Assembly (NCBI RefSeq): GCF_030408735.1
Contig: NZ_CP047204.1
Coordinates: forward strand, 2,728,001 to 2,792,000
From: Corynebacterium faecale
GTDB lineage: Bacteria; Actinomycetota; Actinomycetes; Mycobacteriales; Mycobacteriaceae
DNA: 64,000 nt
Direction of reading: 5' to 3'
The stretch's first letter is position 1; each line of letters opens with the position of its first letter. Shown here piece by piece: positions 45,880-55,626 of the stretch. A model generated the notes under the pieces. That model was not told where the DNA came from. It worked only from the letters and a program-made list of their open reading frames with translations, and ran no database searches. The translations under genes and the position numbers were made by a program.

Positions 45880-46181
45880 TCCGCCATGTCCTGATGATCC
45901 GGTGGAAAGACTCCTTCACCGATGAAATCCGCGAGAAGTGGGTCGCAGGCCTGGAGAAGATGCGGGGCAACATCCCCGGCATGGTGAACCTGATCCATGG
46001 TCGCGATGTCCTCCACACCGACAGGTCCTGGGACCACGTGATCATCGTGGACTTTGACACCGTCGAGGATATCCAGACCTACAACACCCACCCGCTGCAC
46101 GAAGCCATCAAACCCTACTCATTACCCAATGCCGCTGAGTTGGCCTACGTGGACTTCGAGGTCCCCGACGGGGCCCTGTGA
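45876..46181 (+). CDS. Dabb (stress-responsive alpha/beta barrel) domain protein
   Basis: The 101-residue protein has the Dabb ferredoxin-like fold signature: MIRHVLMIRWKDSFT at the start, a central LIHGRDVLHTDRSWDHVIIV, then YNTHPLHEAIKPY. Family members are dimeric barrels. Some catalyse ring cyclisation or tautomerisation (olivetolic acid cyclase type), others are of unknown role. It is translationally coupled between the two flavoprotein genes, which suggests it acts on their intermediate, for example as an isomerase between the desaturation steps. That role is inference. Confidence 0.85.
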   Translation: MIRHVLMIRWKDSFTDEIREKWVAGLEKMRGNIPGMVNLIHGRDVLHTDRSWDHVIIVDFDTVEDIQTYNTHPLHEAIKPYSLPNAAELAYVDFEVPDGAL

Positions 46182-46260
46182 CTGGGGTGCAGATCCAACC
46201 ATAAGCGCAACCTCCACCCACTGAACCACCATTTCCCACCTGCGATAGGAGCAGATTTTC

Positions 46261-48009
46261 ATGAGCAACAACCACACCCCTTCCCCCGTCCGTACCTGCG
46301 ATGTGCTCGTGGTCGGATCCGGAGCATCCGGACTGGCCACCGCCCTTGCGGCAGCCCACCAGGGACTTGATGTGCTCGTGGCGGAGAAGGAAAGCCACTT
46401 CGGTGGCACCACCGCCATCTCTGCGGGTTGGGCCTGGGTACCGGGCAACCCCAAGGGAACCGCCGCCACCGGCGACACCCGCGAAGAGGTGGAAACCTAC
46501 CTCAAGTCACTCGCGCCGGACACCTACAACGAGGATGGAGTGAAGGCATTCCTGGACACTGTTCCTGAGGCCATCAACTTTTTCGAGGAGAACACCGAGG
46601 TCAACTTCGTCTACCCGGAGAAGGCCCCCGATTATCAGATGGACCTGCCGGGCGCACGGATCGGTGGACGGGCGATCCTGCCCGATGATGCCGATGCCCG
46701 CATGCTCGGTGACCGGCGCCATGAGCTGCAGCCGTATCTGAGCACCTATACGGTCTTCGGATATATGCCTCAGGTTGGTCCTGACCTCAACCAGGTCCTC
46801 AACGCCAACCGTTCCCTGAAATCCTTCGTTTATGTGGCGCGGAAACTCACCCGGACCTGGTTCGACACCGTCGTGCGTGGCCAGCCCCTCAAGCGGACCA
46901 ACGGTTCCGCACTGATCACCAGGATGGTTCGTTCCGCGCTCGATGAGGGTGTGAGCATCTGGACCTCCACCCCGGTGGAGTCCCTGGAACAGGATGAGGA
47001 TGGTGCCATCACCGGGGCGGTCCTCGGAGGCGAGCACGCTGGACTCGTCCGTGCCCGCCTGGGTGTGGTGTTGGCTGGTGGTGGCTTCACCGGTAACACT
47101 ACCCTGCGCCGGGAGTTCTTCCCGCATGACCACTCCGGTACCAACCACATCACCCCCACGATCGGCCATGACGGTTCGAGTGCCGAGATGGCTATCGCAG
47201 CAGGTGGTCGTATCAACGACGATGTCTTCGCACCCGGCTCCTGGGCGCCGATCACTACGTTCAAGCGGCTTCGCAACGGTAAGCAGCGCCTCTTCCCGCA
47301 CCTGCGTCAGATCGGTCTGCCCGGCATGATCACCGTGGATCGCACCGGTAAGCGCTTTGGCAACGAAGCCCTGAGCTACCACGACTTCGGCCGTCAGCTG
47401 ATTGAACATGACCGTGAGCACGAGGACACCTACGCCTGGATCATTGCGGACGAGGCGTGCATGCATACTTACGGCATCGGTTATGCCAAGCCCTGGCCGA
47501 TCCCACGCAAGTACTTCTTCGATATTGGTTTCCTGGTCAAGGCACGCACCCTCGGGGAACTGGCGGAAAAGATCGGCGCAGATCCCATCACCCTGGAAAA
47601 CACCCTTGATCGTTTCAACGAGTTCGCCCGTAACGGCGAGGACAAGGACTTCGGTCGGGGGTCAACCGCCTACAACCACTTCCGTGGCGATCCCTCCCAC
47701 ACCCCCAATCCCAACCTGGCCACGCTGGAAAAGGCCCCATACTACGCCGCCAAGATCCACGTCGGTGACCTCGGATCCTTCGCCGGCATCGACGTCGACG
47801 GGCACTCCGCGGTCATCGATTCCAAGGGCAATGCCATCCCCGGTCTGTTCGCCGTCGGTGCGTCCGCCACATCGGTATTCGGTGGTGGCTACCCAGGCTA
47901 TGGCTCCCACATCGGCCCTGCCCTGGTCTTCGGCTACCGCATGGGCCGCGACATCGCGACGCTTGCCCAGCGCGCAGCCTCCCAGGCCCAGGCCGACATC
48001 CTCTCCTGA
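46261..48009 (+). CDS. FAD-dependent desaturase/dehydrogenase, KstD/fumarate-reductase-flavoprotein family (2)
   Basis: The 582-residue paralogue of the first flavoprotein has VLVVGSGASGLATALAAAHQ, EKESHFGGTTAISAGWAWVP and a C-terminal GLFAVGASATSVFGGGYPG. It has an additional segment around residues 155-225 compared with the first. The pair would carry out successive ring desaturations leading to aromatization (ChcC2-like). AGGAGCA lies 9 bases before the ATG. It is followed 49 bases later by the P450 gene. Confidence 0.85.
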   Translation: MSNNHTPSPVRTCDVLVVGSGASGLATALAAAHQGLDVLVAEKESHFGGTTAISAGWAWVPGNPKGTAATGDTREEVETYLKSLAPDTYNEDGVKAFLDTVPEAINFFEENTEVNFVYPEKAPDYQMDLPGARIGGRAILPDDADARMLGDRRHELQPYLSTYTVFGYMPQVGPDLNQVLNANRSLKSFVYVARKLTRTWFDTVVRGQPLKRTNGSALITRMVRSALDEGVSIWTSTPVESLEQDEDGAITGAVLGGEHAGLVRARLGVVLAGGGFTGNTTLRREFFPHDHSGTNHITPTIGHDGSSAEMAIAAGGRINDDVFAPGSWAPITTFKRLRNGKQRLFPHLRQIGLPGMITVDRTGKRFGNEALSYHDFGRQLIEHDREHEDTYAWIIADEACMHTYGIGYAKPWPIPRKYFFDIGFLVKARTLGELAEKIGADPITLENTLDRFNEFARNGEDKDFGRGSTAYNHFRGDPSHTPNPNLATLEKAPYYAAKIHVGDLGSFAGIDVDGHSAVIDSKGNAIPGLFAVGASATSVFGGGYPGYGSHIGPALVFGYRMGRDIATLAQRAASQAQADILS

Positions 48010-48058
48010 CCCCATCCGATAGCAACGAACAATCCATCACCAACCGGAAGGAACAATC

Positions 48059-49312
48059 ATGTCTGATCACACCACCACCGCTCTTCCCCCGTACTCTCAC
48101 GAGCTGAACTGGCCGGAGAACCTTGTCCCATTCAAGGTCATTGATGAGGATGGTTCACAGGGCTACCCCTACCCGCACTACGCCTGGATGCGCGAGAACG
48201 CCCCGGTCATGCGGGCCGCCACCCCGGGCGCCGATGTCTGGTTCCTGACCCGCTACGAGGATGTCCGCAAAGCCCTGCGCGCCCCCAAGATCTTCTCCTC
48301 CGAGGTGGTCACCCCGGTGCCGATCACCTTCTTAACGCTTTTCGACGCCCCGAACCACGCCCGACTGCGCAAAGTCGTGGCCCGAGCTTTCACCCCGAAA
48401 TCCGTGGGAATCATGGAAGACCGGGTCCGTACCATCGGCACGGACCTCCTGGAGAAGATGATTGAGAACGGCGGTGGTGATGCTGTCAGTGATTACACGC
48501 TCCAACTGAGCATGGCCACCATCAGCGGAATCCTGGATGTGCCCGCTGAAGATGTGGAGAAGATGAAGTTCTGGTCTGATGAGATCTTTACCTACTTCGC
48601 CCAGCTGGCCCGCAATGCCCCCGGCAACGACACCGCCGCGGAGAGCACCAGGGACTTCCTGGCCTACCTGCTCAACAACCTGGAGCGACTCTACCGCGAG
48701 GAAAGCGAAGCTGTCGGTGGACATATTGCACGCATGTGGAAGGAGGGACTCCTCAATGACAAGGAGGCCTCCGAGCTATGTTCCTTCATGTTTGTCGCCG
48801 GACATGACACCACGACCCTGCTTATGGCCGGCGCGTTCCAACAGTTCAGCGAAACCCCGGAACTGCTGCACCGACTCCGTGAAAATCCCGCAGACATCGA
48901 GCCGTTCGTGGAGGAACTCGCACGATTCCGGGGCCCCATCCACCGCACCGTACGCAAAACCACCGAACCCGTGGAGCTCCACGGTGTCACCATCCCGGAG
49001 GGTTCCATTGTCCGCCTGATGATCGCCTCCGCGAACCGCGACCACACCAAATTCCCCGACGGTGACACCTTCGACATGGACCGGGACAGCTCCGGACACC
49101 TCGGTTTCGGCCACGGTGTGCACAGTTGCGTCGGCGCCCCACTGGCACGTCTGGAAACCACCATTACCGTCGAACTGCTCACCACCATGCTAGAGAGAAT
49201 CGAACTCGACCCTGATCATGCGATCGAATATATGAAGGGCAACAACATCAGCAACGGCCCCAACGTTCTCCACGTCCGTCTACATTCCCGTGACCGTTCC
49301 CTCGTCAGTTAG
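48059..49312 (+). CDS. Cytochrome P450 monooxygenase (class I, CYP101/107-like)
   Basis: The 417-residue soluble P450 has the oxygen-activation motif AGHDTTT (Asp250/Thr251) in the I helix and the ExxR motif in EELARFRG. The heme-ligand loop is FGHGVHSCVGAPLARLE, with Cys357. All catalytic residues are present and no membrane anchor is seen. Downstream genes supply its own reductase and ferredoxin, so the system is self-contained. In the proposed pathway it hydroxylates cyclohexanecarboxylate at C4. A terpenoid or other alicyclic substrate is the alternative. GGAAGGAAC precedes the ATG. Confidence 0.95.
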   Translation: MSDHTTTALPPYSHELNWPENLVPFKVIDEDGSQGYPYPHYAWMRENAPVMRAATPGADVWFLTRYEDVRKALRAPKIFSSEVVTPVPITFLTLFDAPNHARLRKVVARAFTPKSVGIMEDRVRTIGTDLLEKMIENGGGDAVSDYTLQLSMATISGILDVPAEDVEKMKFWSDEIFTYFAQLARNAPGNDTAAESTRDFLAYLLNNLERLYREESEAVGGHIARMWKEGLLNDKEASELCSFMFVAGHDTTTLLMAGAFQQFSETPELLHRLRENPADIEPFVEELARFRGPIHRTVRKTTEPVELHGVTIPEGSIVRLMIASANRDHTKFPDGDTFDMDRDSSGHLGFGHGVHSCVGAPLARLETTITVELLTTMLERIELDPDHAIEYMKGNNISNGPNVLHVRLHSRDRSLVS

Positions 49313-49325
49313 AAAGGAAAGAACA

Positions 49326-50564
49326 ATGTCTGCTACCCACCCTATTGTCATCATTGGTGCCGGCCACGCCGGAGTCACCGCGGCAGCCCGCCTCAAGGAA
49401 CTCAATTGGTCCGGTGGGATCATCATGGTCGACCAGCAGTCCACCGACCCCTATGAACGACCACCACTGTCCAAAGACCTGCTGAAAACTGATTCCGACG
49501 GCCGCGCCCAGCGGCTGCGCAAGGCGGGGTGGTTTGAGGAGCGCGGTATCCGGTTCCTCAGCGGACGCTCCGCCACCGGTATCGACCGGGATTCCCAGGT
49601 CGTCCATCTCTCGGATGGTCACCAGCAGCAGTACCACCGCCTGATCATCGCCACCGGTGCCACCGCCCGGGCACTCCCAGTGCCGGGAGCTGATCTCCCC
49701 GGGGTCCAGATGCTCAAGACCCACGAGGATGCGGTTCAGCTCCGGGAAGCGCTACAGCAGCAGAAGCGCATTGTGGTCATCGGAGCCGGATACATTGGTA
49801 TGGAGGTGGCCGCGGCGGCAACCGCAGCCGGTTGCCGCACTACAGTCATCGAATTCCAAGACCGCATCATGTCCCGGGTGACCTCCGAACCCATCTCGCA
49901 CTTCTTCGAAAATCTTCATACGCAGGCAGGTGCCAATTTTCGCTTCAGCACCGGAGCCTCCGAAATCCAAGGTGAGGGCAGGGTTGAGCGCGTACTCACC
50001 AACACAGGTGAAGTCCATAAAGCAGATGTGGTCGTCGTCGGCATCGGTGTGATCCCCAACCAGGATCTAGCGGAACAGGCCGGATTGCTCTGCGATGACG
50101 GGATCATCGTCGATGCTGAGGCACGCACCTCCGATCCCCACATTTATGCCATCGGTGATGTCTCACGCTCCATATGCCAGTTTGAGAACGTCGACCGGCG
50201 TCTCGAATGCATCCAGAATGCCACACACCAGGCCACTCAGGCGGCCCGCAGCATCATGGGTGCTGACCCTGCGGAACCCGAGATCGCCTGGTTCTGGACC
50301 GTCCAGCACGACAAGCGCCTACAGACAGCAGGCGTGCGTCACCCGGATGATGAACTCGTCCTGCGTGGAAATCCTGCAGCGGGCAAATTCTCAGTCCTCT
50401 ACCTGCGCGAAGGTCGTCTTGCCGCCATTGATACCGTCGGCCGACTCGCCGATTTCCGACAGGGCAAGAAGCTGATCTCCGCCCGCCACATCATTGACCC
50501 CATCATCGTGGCCGACGCCAACCGTCCGCTCTCCGATTCCATCCGCGATCTCGTTACCGCTTAA
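49326..50564 (+). CDS. NAD(P)H:ferredoxin reductase (putidaredoxin-reductase type)
   Basis: The 412-residue FAD protein has two Rossmann motifs: IVIIGAGHAGVTAAARL (FAD) and IVVIGAGYIGMEVAAAA (NAD(P)H). It also has PYERPPLSKDLL near residue 50 and the FAD-closing motif HIYAIGDVSR. It passes electrons from NAD(P)H to the neighbouring [2Fe-2S] ferredoxin. I chose the ATG at 49326, with AGAAAGGAAAG upstream, rather than a frame start inside the P450 gene. The spacing to the P450 stop is 13 bases. Confidence 0.93.
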   Translation: MSATHPIVIIGAGHAGVTAAARLKELNWSGGIIMVDQQSTDPYERPPLSKDLLKTDSDGRAQRLRKAGWFEERGIRFLSGRSATGIDRDSQVVHLSDGHQQQYHRLIIATGATARALPVPGADLPGVQMLKTHEDAVQLREALQQQKRIVVIGAGYIGMEVAAAATAAGCRTTVIEFQDRIMSRVTSEPISHFFENLHTQAGANFRFSTGASEIQGEGRVERVLTNTGEVHKADVVVVGIGVIPNQDLAEQAGLLCDDGIIVDAEARTSDPHIYAIGDVSRSICQFENVDRRLECIQNATHQATQAARSIMGADPAEPEIAWFWTVQHDKRLQTAGVRHPDDELVLRGNPAAGKFSVLYLREGRLAAIDTVGRLADFRQGKKLISARHIIDPIIVADANRPLSDSIRDLVTA

Positions 50565-50584
50565 CCTACCTAAGGAGCTAAATC

Positions 50585-50911
50585 ATGTCTGACCAGAACA
50601 TCAACGTCATCGACCGCGAAGGATCCACCCACACCATCGAATGGGAATCCGACCAGTCCCTCATGGAAGCCCTCCGCGACAATGACCTCCCGATCCTCGC
50701 CTCCTGCGGTGGCACCGAATCCTGCGCCACCTGCCATGTCTACCTCCCGGAGGATATTATCGAGCAACTTGATCCCCGTAGTGAAGACGAGATTGAACTG
50801 CTGGAGGATGCCGAAGGCTTTGAACCCGGATGTTCACGCCTGTCCTGTCAGGTCCCGCAGCGTCCTGATTTCCTCGGCAAGACGGTGACCCTGGCGCCAG
50901 AAGACGACTAG
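50585..50911 (+). CDS. Putidaredoxin-type [2Fe-2S] ferredoxin
   Basis: The 108-residue ferredoxin has cluster ligands Cys41, Cys47, Cys50 (CGGTESCATC) and Cys88. This is the same CX5CX2CX37C spacing as putidaredoxin and adrenodoxin. An extra Cys83 is present. It shuttles electrons from the reductase to the P450. AAGGAG lies 9 bases before the ATG. It is the last gene of the operon; no clear terminator follows before the IS relic. Confidence 0.94.
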   Translation: MSDQNINVIDREGSTHTIEWESDQSLMEALRDNDLPILASCGGTESCATCHVYLPEDIIEQLDPRSEDEIELLEDAEGFEPGCSRLSCQVPQRPDFLGKTVTLAPEDD

Positions 50912-51116
50912 CAGTACTTCATTAGATGGGTGCGAGCCTGCAATGCGGGCAACACCCAAGAGCTGGCTGATCACCGACTGGGCTTGTGGGTCGGTGACAG
51001 CAAACCATTGTTCGGTGAAAAAATAAATATGTTGCCGTGAGCAGAGAGTTAAGGGCCAGCGGCCATCGTGACTGTCCCTCTCGAGGAGATGTAGGGGTTG
51101 ATTCGAAAGGTATTTG

Positions 51117-52048
51117 CGGTGGTCGCCTCATTTGTTGATGGGGTTACTACCGGCAGTTACAGATATACCACGCTATCAGACGCTGATAATGGGAGCGCGG
51201 GATGAGAACCACTCAGGCGATCATAACCTAGCGTTTTCGACCTGGAGTCTATTGAAACTAACCGATCATCTGCTTAACCAGGGGGTGGTCGACGACATCT
51301 CCCACGAAGGACTACGCATGCTCCTTCATGAGGAAGGCTTCTCGTTTCCAGGTATTAAAACCTGGAAAACCTCAACTGGCCCTGAGCATGAAGCCAAAAA
51401 GAATCGAGTGCTAAATCTTTATGCCATCGCCGATGGCATAACCATATCTGGGCTAGAAGATCCCGAAGTAGTCATCTGCATGGATGAATTCGGTCCCCTC
51501 AATCTTCAACCCCGCCCAGGCAAACAGTGGATGTCGAAAACAGTCGCTAAGAGCGATACTGATGATCCACGCCGACGACGACGCGCGACTTATAAACACC
51601 TGCACGGGGTCCAACATCTGCTGGCTTGATTTGATTTATCCACTGACCGCGTTTACGGGTATATCAAGACTTCTAAAAAGGACCCAGTTCCTGGCGTTTT
51701 TGTCGCTACCTGCGGTGACTGCATCCACTACAGGTGCGGATCGCAATTGTATTAGATATTTTCTCCCCCACCGTTCAGTTAAGACTGATGGTCGGGCCGG
51801 GGGGGATTGAGCGGTGACCAATAACGTTGAATTCGCCTAGGTACCATTTTACGTCTCGTGATTGAAACGAATTGGGGCACAGTTCACTGGCTTGCGATAC
51901 TTCGCTCTGGATGGCACCGATCATCCCAGTCATCGGGAACGGGCCCGGATGGTCCGGCGTTATAGTGCCTGGCGTAATCATCACACCGCTGACCCAAAGC
52001 TTCGCAAAGTCATCACGCAAGGCAGCATCTCATCAAAAGGGCAAAGGT
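51117..52048 (+). pseudogene. Decayed IS630-family transposase
   Basis: An open piece (51117-51629) contains FSTWSLLKLTDHLLNQGVV, LHEEGFSFPGIKTWK and VVICMDEFGPLNLQPRPGKQ, the central helices and DE-containing core of an IS630-type DDE transposase. The reading then continues in pieces through frameshifts and stops: RVYGYIKTSK in one frame, RTQFLAFL in another. A C-terminal part follows at about 51810-52040 (VEFA-stop-VPFY...GAQFTGLRYFALDGTDHPSH, with RRYSAWRNHH). Several disabling changes show it is inactive. I could not define terminal inverted repeats. It marks the right edge of the catabolic island, consistent with acquisition by transfer. Confidence 0.8.
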
Positions 52049-52062
52049 TACCTGACGCAGAA

Positions 52063-53589
52063 CTAATCACGATAAGACTGTTCGACCGCCTTATTCCATT
52101 CCTCGTAGGCGTCCTCGCGCTCACCTTCACTCATTTCCGGAGTCCAGGTCTGCTTGATGGAGATCAGTTCAGCGATCTGATCCAGGCTCTGGAAGAAGCC
52201 CGACCCCAGGCCTGCTGCAAAGGCAGCTCCCAGGGCGGTGGTCTCAATGTTATGGGGACGGATCACGTCGATGCCCAGGATATTGGACTGCATCTGCATG
52301 AGCAGTTCATTTTCCACCATGGCGCCATCCACGCGCAGTGATTCCAATTCCTTGCCGGCATCAAGTGCCATGGCTTCCACAACCTCACGGGTCTGGAAGG
52401 CGTTGGCTTCCAACACGGCACGGCAGATGTGGTTGCGGTTGGCATAACGGGTGAGTCCGGTGATCACACCGAGGGCATCAGAACGCCAGCGTGGTGCGAA
52501 GAGGCCGGAAAAGGCCGGAACCACGTGCACACCGCCGTTATCGGGAACCTGGAGTGCCAGCTCCTCGATTGCAGGAGCGGTCGGGATCATCTGCAGGGAG
52601 TCACGGAGCCACTGCACCAGGGAACCACCCATGGATACGGAACCCTCGAGTGCATAGACAGGTTCCTGGCCTTGGATCTGATAGGCGATGGTGGAGAGCA
52701 GTCCGTGCTTGGAGATGCTCAGTTCCTTGCCGGTGTTCATCAGGAGGAAGAGGCCGGTGCCATAGGTGTTCTTGGCATCGCCCTCCTTGAATCCACCCTG
52801 ACCAAATAGTGCTGCCTGCTGATCCCCCAGCACGCCGGTGATCGGAACATCGGCGAGGATACCGCGGTGGCGTACGGAGCGGTAATCACCAATGGATGAT
52901 TTGATCTCCGGGAGCATGCTCATGGGAATGTCCAGTGCTTCACAGAGTTCCGGATCCCACTGTTGGGTGTTGATGTCCATGAGCAGGGTGCGGGAAGCGT
53001 TGGTGACGTCGGTGGCGTGGATGGCTTCTGCACCGTCATCACCGCGGACACCACCGGTGAGGTTCCAAAGCAGCCAGGTGTCCATGGTGCCAAAGAGCAG
53101 TTCGCCCTTTTCCGCGCGTTCCCGAACACCTTCCACGTTATCCAGGATCCATTTGAGCTTGGGCCCTGCCGGGTAGGAGTTGAGGAGCAGACCGGTGCGG
53201 TCCAGCCACTTCTGTTGCCCTTCTGCACCGGCGAGTTCCCTGCAGATCTCATTGGTGCGGGTGTCCTGCCAGACAATGGCGTTATACACAGGTTCACCGG
53301 TGGCGGGGTCCCAGACGACGGTGGTTTCACGCTGGTTGGTCACACCGACGGAGGCGATTTCATAGGGGGTGATGTCGATTGCCACCATGGCCTGGCTGAC
53401 CACGGCACGGACATTGTCCCAGATCTCCAGGGCATTGTGCTCGACCCAGCCCTGCTCAGGGAAGATTTGTGAGTGTTCTTTGGTGGCCACCGAAACCACT
53501 TCACCGTTTTTATCGATGATGATGCAACGGGTGGACGTGGTGCCCTGGTCGATGCCAGCCACATAAGAATTGGCTTTTGAGGATCTCAT
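52063..53589 (-). CDS. glpK: Glycerol kinase
   Basis: The 508-residue FGGY kinase phosphorylates glycerol to glycerol-3-phosphate with ATP. It starts [18 protein letters not shown]. It has [13 protein letters not shown] (glycerol-binding Arg/Glu), [12 protein letters not shown] (catalytic Asp region) and [14 protein letters not shown] (ATP site), then a complete C-terminal half with [13 protein letters not shown]. The length is normal and the gene looks intact. I chose the ATG at 53589 (MRSSKANSY) with AGGGGCC upstream; an ATG 42 bases earlier lacks support. No transporter or glpD is adjacent. Confidence 0.96.
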   Translation of the reverse strand: MRSSKANSYVAGIDQGTTSTRCIIIDKNGEVVSVATKEHSQIFPEQGWVEHNALEIWDNVRAVVSQAMVAIDITPYEIASVGVTNQRETTVVWDPATGEPVYNAIVWQDTRTNEICRELAGAEGQQKWLDRTGLLLNSYPAGPKLKWILDNVEGVRERAEKGELLFGTMDTWLLWNLTGGVRGDDGAEAIHATDVTNASRTLLMDINTQQWDPELCEALDIPMSMLPEIKSSIGDYRSVRHRGILADVPITGVLGDQQAALFGQGGFKEGDAKNTYGTGLFLLMNTGKELSISKHGLLSTIAYQIQGQEPVYALEGSVSMGGSLVQWLRDSLQMIPTAPAIEELALQVPDNGGVHVVPAFSGLFAPRWRSDALGVITGLTRYANRNHICRAVLEANAFQTREVVEAMALDAGKELESLRVDGAMVENELLMQMQSNILGIDVIRPHNIETTALGAAFAAGLGSGFFQSLDQIAELISIKQTWTPEMSEGEREDAYEEWNKAVEQSYRD

Positions 53590-53837
53590 GGCCCCTATTT
53601 TTGCATGCGGACCCAAGTACGGTATAGCCAAAAATGAAAGGGTTATGCCTGCGCCCGGTTACCACCCCCGCAGCGCACACCCAGGACATAACCGGTGGTC
53701 AGGATATATAACACCAGCTTGGCGGAAAGGACTCACTGTGTGGGATTTGCTGATAATTAAATCCCATTTTCCGCGTCCTGGCGGAAGCTGACCCGGAATT
53801 TAATTCACGGTTTTAGCGGCTCCACCCTATCCCTGAG

Positions 53838-54677
53838 TTAGAACCACCACTCCAACACCTCAGCCACCCCGGCCTCATCATTGGTGGTGGTCACGTGGTC
53901 GGACACTGCCTTCACTTCCGGGCGGGCGTTGCCCATGGCCACTCCCCTGCCGGCCCACTGGAGCATTTCAATGTCATTGGGCATGTCACCAAACGTGATC
54001 ACATCAGATTGCTCCACCCCCAGCAGTTCCGCCAGGTAGGCAACACCGAGCGCCTTGGTCACCCCAGGTGCAGCCACCTCGAGCAGGCCACCGGACATGG
54101 AGAAAGTCACGTGGGCCATCTCCTCCGGGATCGCCGGGCGGATCAGGTCGAACATCTCCTTGGATTCCAGGAAATCACTGCGCAGCAGTAGTTTCGTCGC
54201 CGGTTCGGAGATCAGCGTGTCCAGGGACACCACGCCGTGATCATCCAGTGTGGGCCAGGCATGGCTGTATTCCGGGGTCACCAGGAAGAGTTCATCCACA
54301 TTGTCGAAGGCGGAGGTGCCCGCACGTTCCACGGCAAAACTCACGCCACCGTGTTCAGCCAGGGCGGCGCGGGCGAGGCCCACCACGGACACCATCACCT
54401 CCGGCGCCAGCGTATGGGCCTTGAGGATCCTGTCCTCTGCGGAATCGTAGATCACCGCCCCATTCGCGCAGACACAGACAGGGCGCACGGGCAGCTGCTC
54501 CAGGACGTTGAAGATCCACCGTGCCGGCCTGCCGGTGGACAACGCCATGACCGCACCTTGCGCCGTCATGCGTGTGATCACCTCACGGAGTCGGGCGGGC
54601 ACGCGTTCGGCGCTGTCGATCAACGTTCCATCGACGTCGCTGGCCACTAGCTTGGGGGCGGGACCAGGACTGCTCAT
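53838..54677 (-). CDS. HAD-superfamily (Cof-type) phosphatase
   Basis: The 279-residue protein has the HAD nucleophile motif VASDVDGTLID (Asp14/Asp16), motif II LSTGRPARW, a conserved Lys in GVTKALGVAYLAEL and the acidic motif ITFGDMPNDIEML. The type IIB cap (about residues 85-190) marks it as a Cof/YidA-like sugar-phosphate or nucleotide phosphatase. The substrate is unknown. It starts 5 bases after the stop of the acyltransferase gene, forming a likely operon with it and serS. Confidence 0.9.
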   Translation of the reverse strand: MSSPGPAPKLVASDVDGTLIDSAERVPARLREVITRMTAQGAVMALSTGRPARWIFNVLEQLPVRPVCVCANGAVIYDSAEDRILKAHTLAPEVMVSVVGLARAALAEHGGVSFAVERAGTSAFDNVDELFLVTPEYSHAWPTLDDHGVVSLDTLISEPATKLLLRSDFLESKEMFDLIRPAIPEEMAHVTFSMSGGLLEVAAPGVTKALGVAYLAELLGVEQSDVITFGDMPNDIEMLQWAGRGVAMGNARPEVKAVSDHVTTTNDEAGVAEVLEWWF

Positions 54678-54682
54678 GTCTC

Positions 54683-55621
54683 CTACTTTCGTCTGATTTT
54701 TCCAACAAGGCCCCTGGCCTTGTTGAACAGCCGCTTGGGGAGCGGTTTCTTGTCAGCGTGCGCGGCCTGCTTGGCCTCGCGTTTTGCTTGTCGACGCTCC
54801 TTTTCCGCCATCTCCAACAGGGACGCCCTCTCCAGCGAAGGGGCTCCCCCACCGAGGGATTCCGACCGCCAGAGTTCCCCGCCTTCGAAGGGGCCGAAGG
54901 TGGTCTCGTACTCTGTCCGCACGTCGTCGAGAAGCTCTTTCATCGCCCGGGAGAGGCGCTCGGTGGCCTCTTCCGGGGTGCCGCTCGAGTCAACCGGCTC
55001 GCCGACTTTGATGATTATCGGGAAGTGGGTGCGACCCATATTGCGGTCGATGTCCTTGGTGATGATCCGCTGGCCACCCCAGATGATCAGGGGCAACAGT
55101 GGGGCGCCTGCGGCCTCGGCGATACGGACCGCACCGGTCTTGAGGTTTTTGATCTCGAAGCTGCGGGAGATGGTGGCCTCCGGGAAGATCCCCACCAACT
55201 GCCCCTGTTTGAGACGGGTTACGGCATTCTCCAGGGAACCCGCGCCTTTGCCTTTATCGCGGTTGACCGGGATGTGGTGCATCCCCTTCATCAGCTGGCC
55301 CACGCCGGGAGTATCAAAGATCTCCTTCTTCGCCATGAACCGCACCAGGCGCTTGCCCCGCAGATGTGCCGGGAGACCGCCGAGGATGAAGTCATAATAA
55401 CCGGTGTGGTTGACCGCCAGAAGCGCACCCCCGCTGGTGGGGACGTTTTCCGATCCGTAGACATAGAGCTTCAGGCCCTGGGCCTTCATCACCGTTTTAA
55501 TGAATCGGATGATGATGCCGTTGTACAGGGGTTCCCTGGATTCCTTCGGGTGCAGTGGCACCTCCGGGGTGCCTTCCGGCACGAAGAACCCCTGCTTTTT
55601 AACCATGTTGTGCATTGCCAC
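54683..55621 (-). CDS. PlsC-like 1-acylglycerol-3-phosphate acyltransferase
   Basis: The 312-residue acyltransferase has the LPLAT motif I VNHTGYYDF (HX4D) near residue 73, then RFMAKKEIFDTP, and motif III GIFPEATIS. A highly basic C-terminal tail (about 270-312, with KKPLPKRLFNKARG) may bind membranes. It probably acylates lysophosphatidate or a related glycolipid acceptor; the exact acceptor is not shown. It starts 5 bases after serS ends. Confidence 0.88.
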   Translation of the reverse strand: MAMHNMVKKQGFFVPEGTPEVPLHPKESREPLYNGIIIRFIKTVMKAQGLKLYVYGSENVPTSGGALLAVNHTGYYDFILGGLPAHLRGKRLVRFMAKKEIFDTPGVGQLMKGMHHIPVNRDKGKGAGSLENAVTRLKQGQLVGIFPEATISRSFEIKNLKTGAVRIAEAAGAPLLPLIIWGGQRIITKDIDRNMGRTHFPIIIKVGEPVDSSGTPEEATERLSRAMKELLDDVRTEYETTFGPFEGGELWRSESLGGGAPSLERASLLEMAEKERRQAKREAKQAAHADKKPLPKRLFNKARGLVGKIRRK

Positions 55622-55626
55622 GTGCC

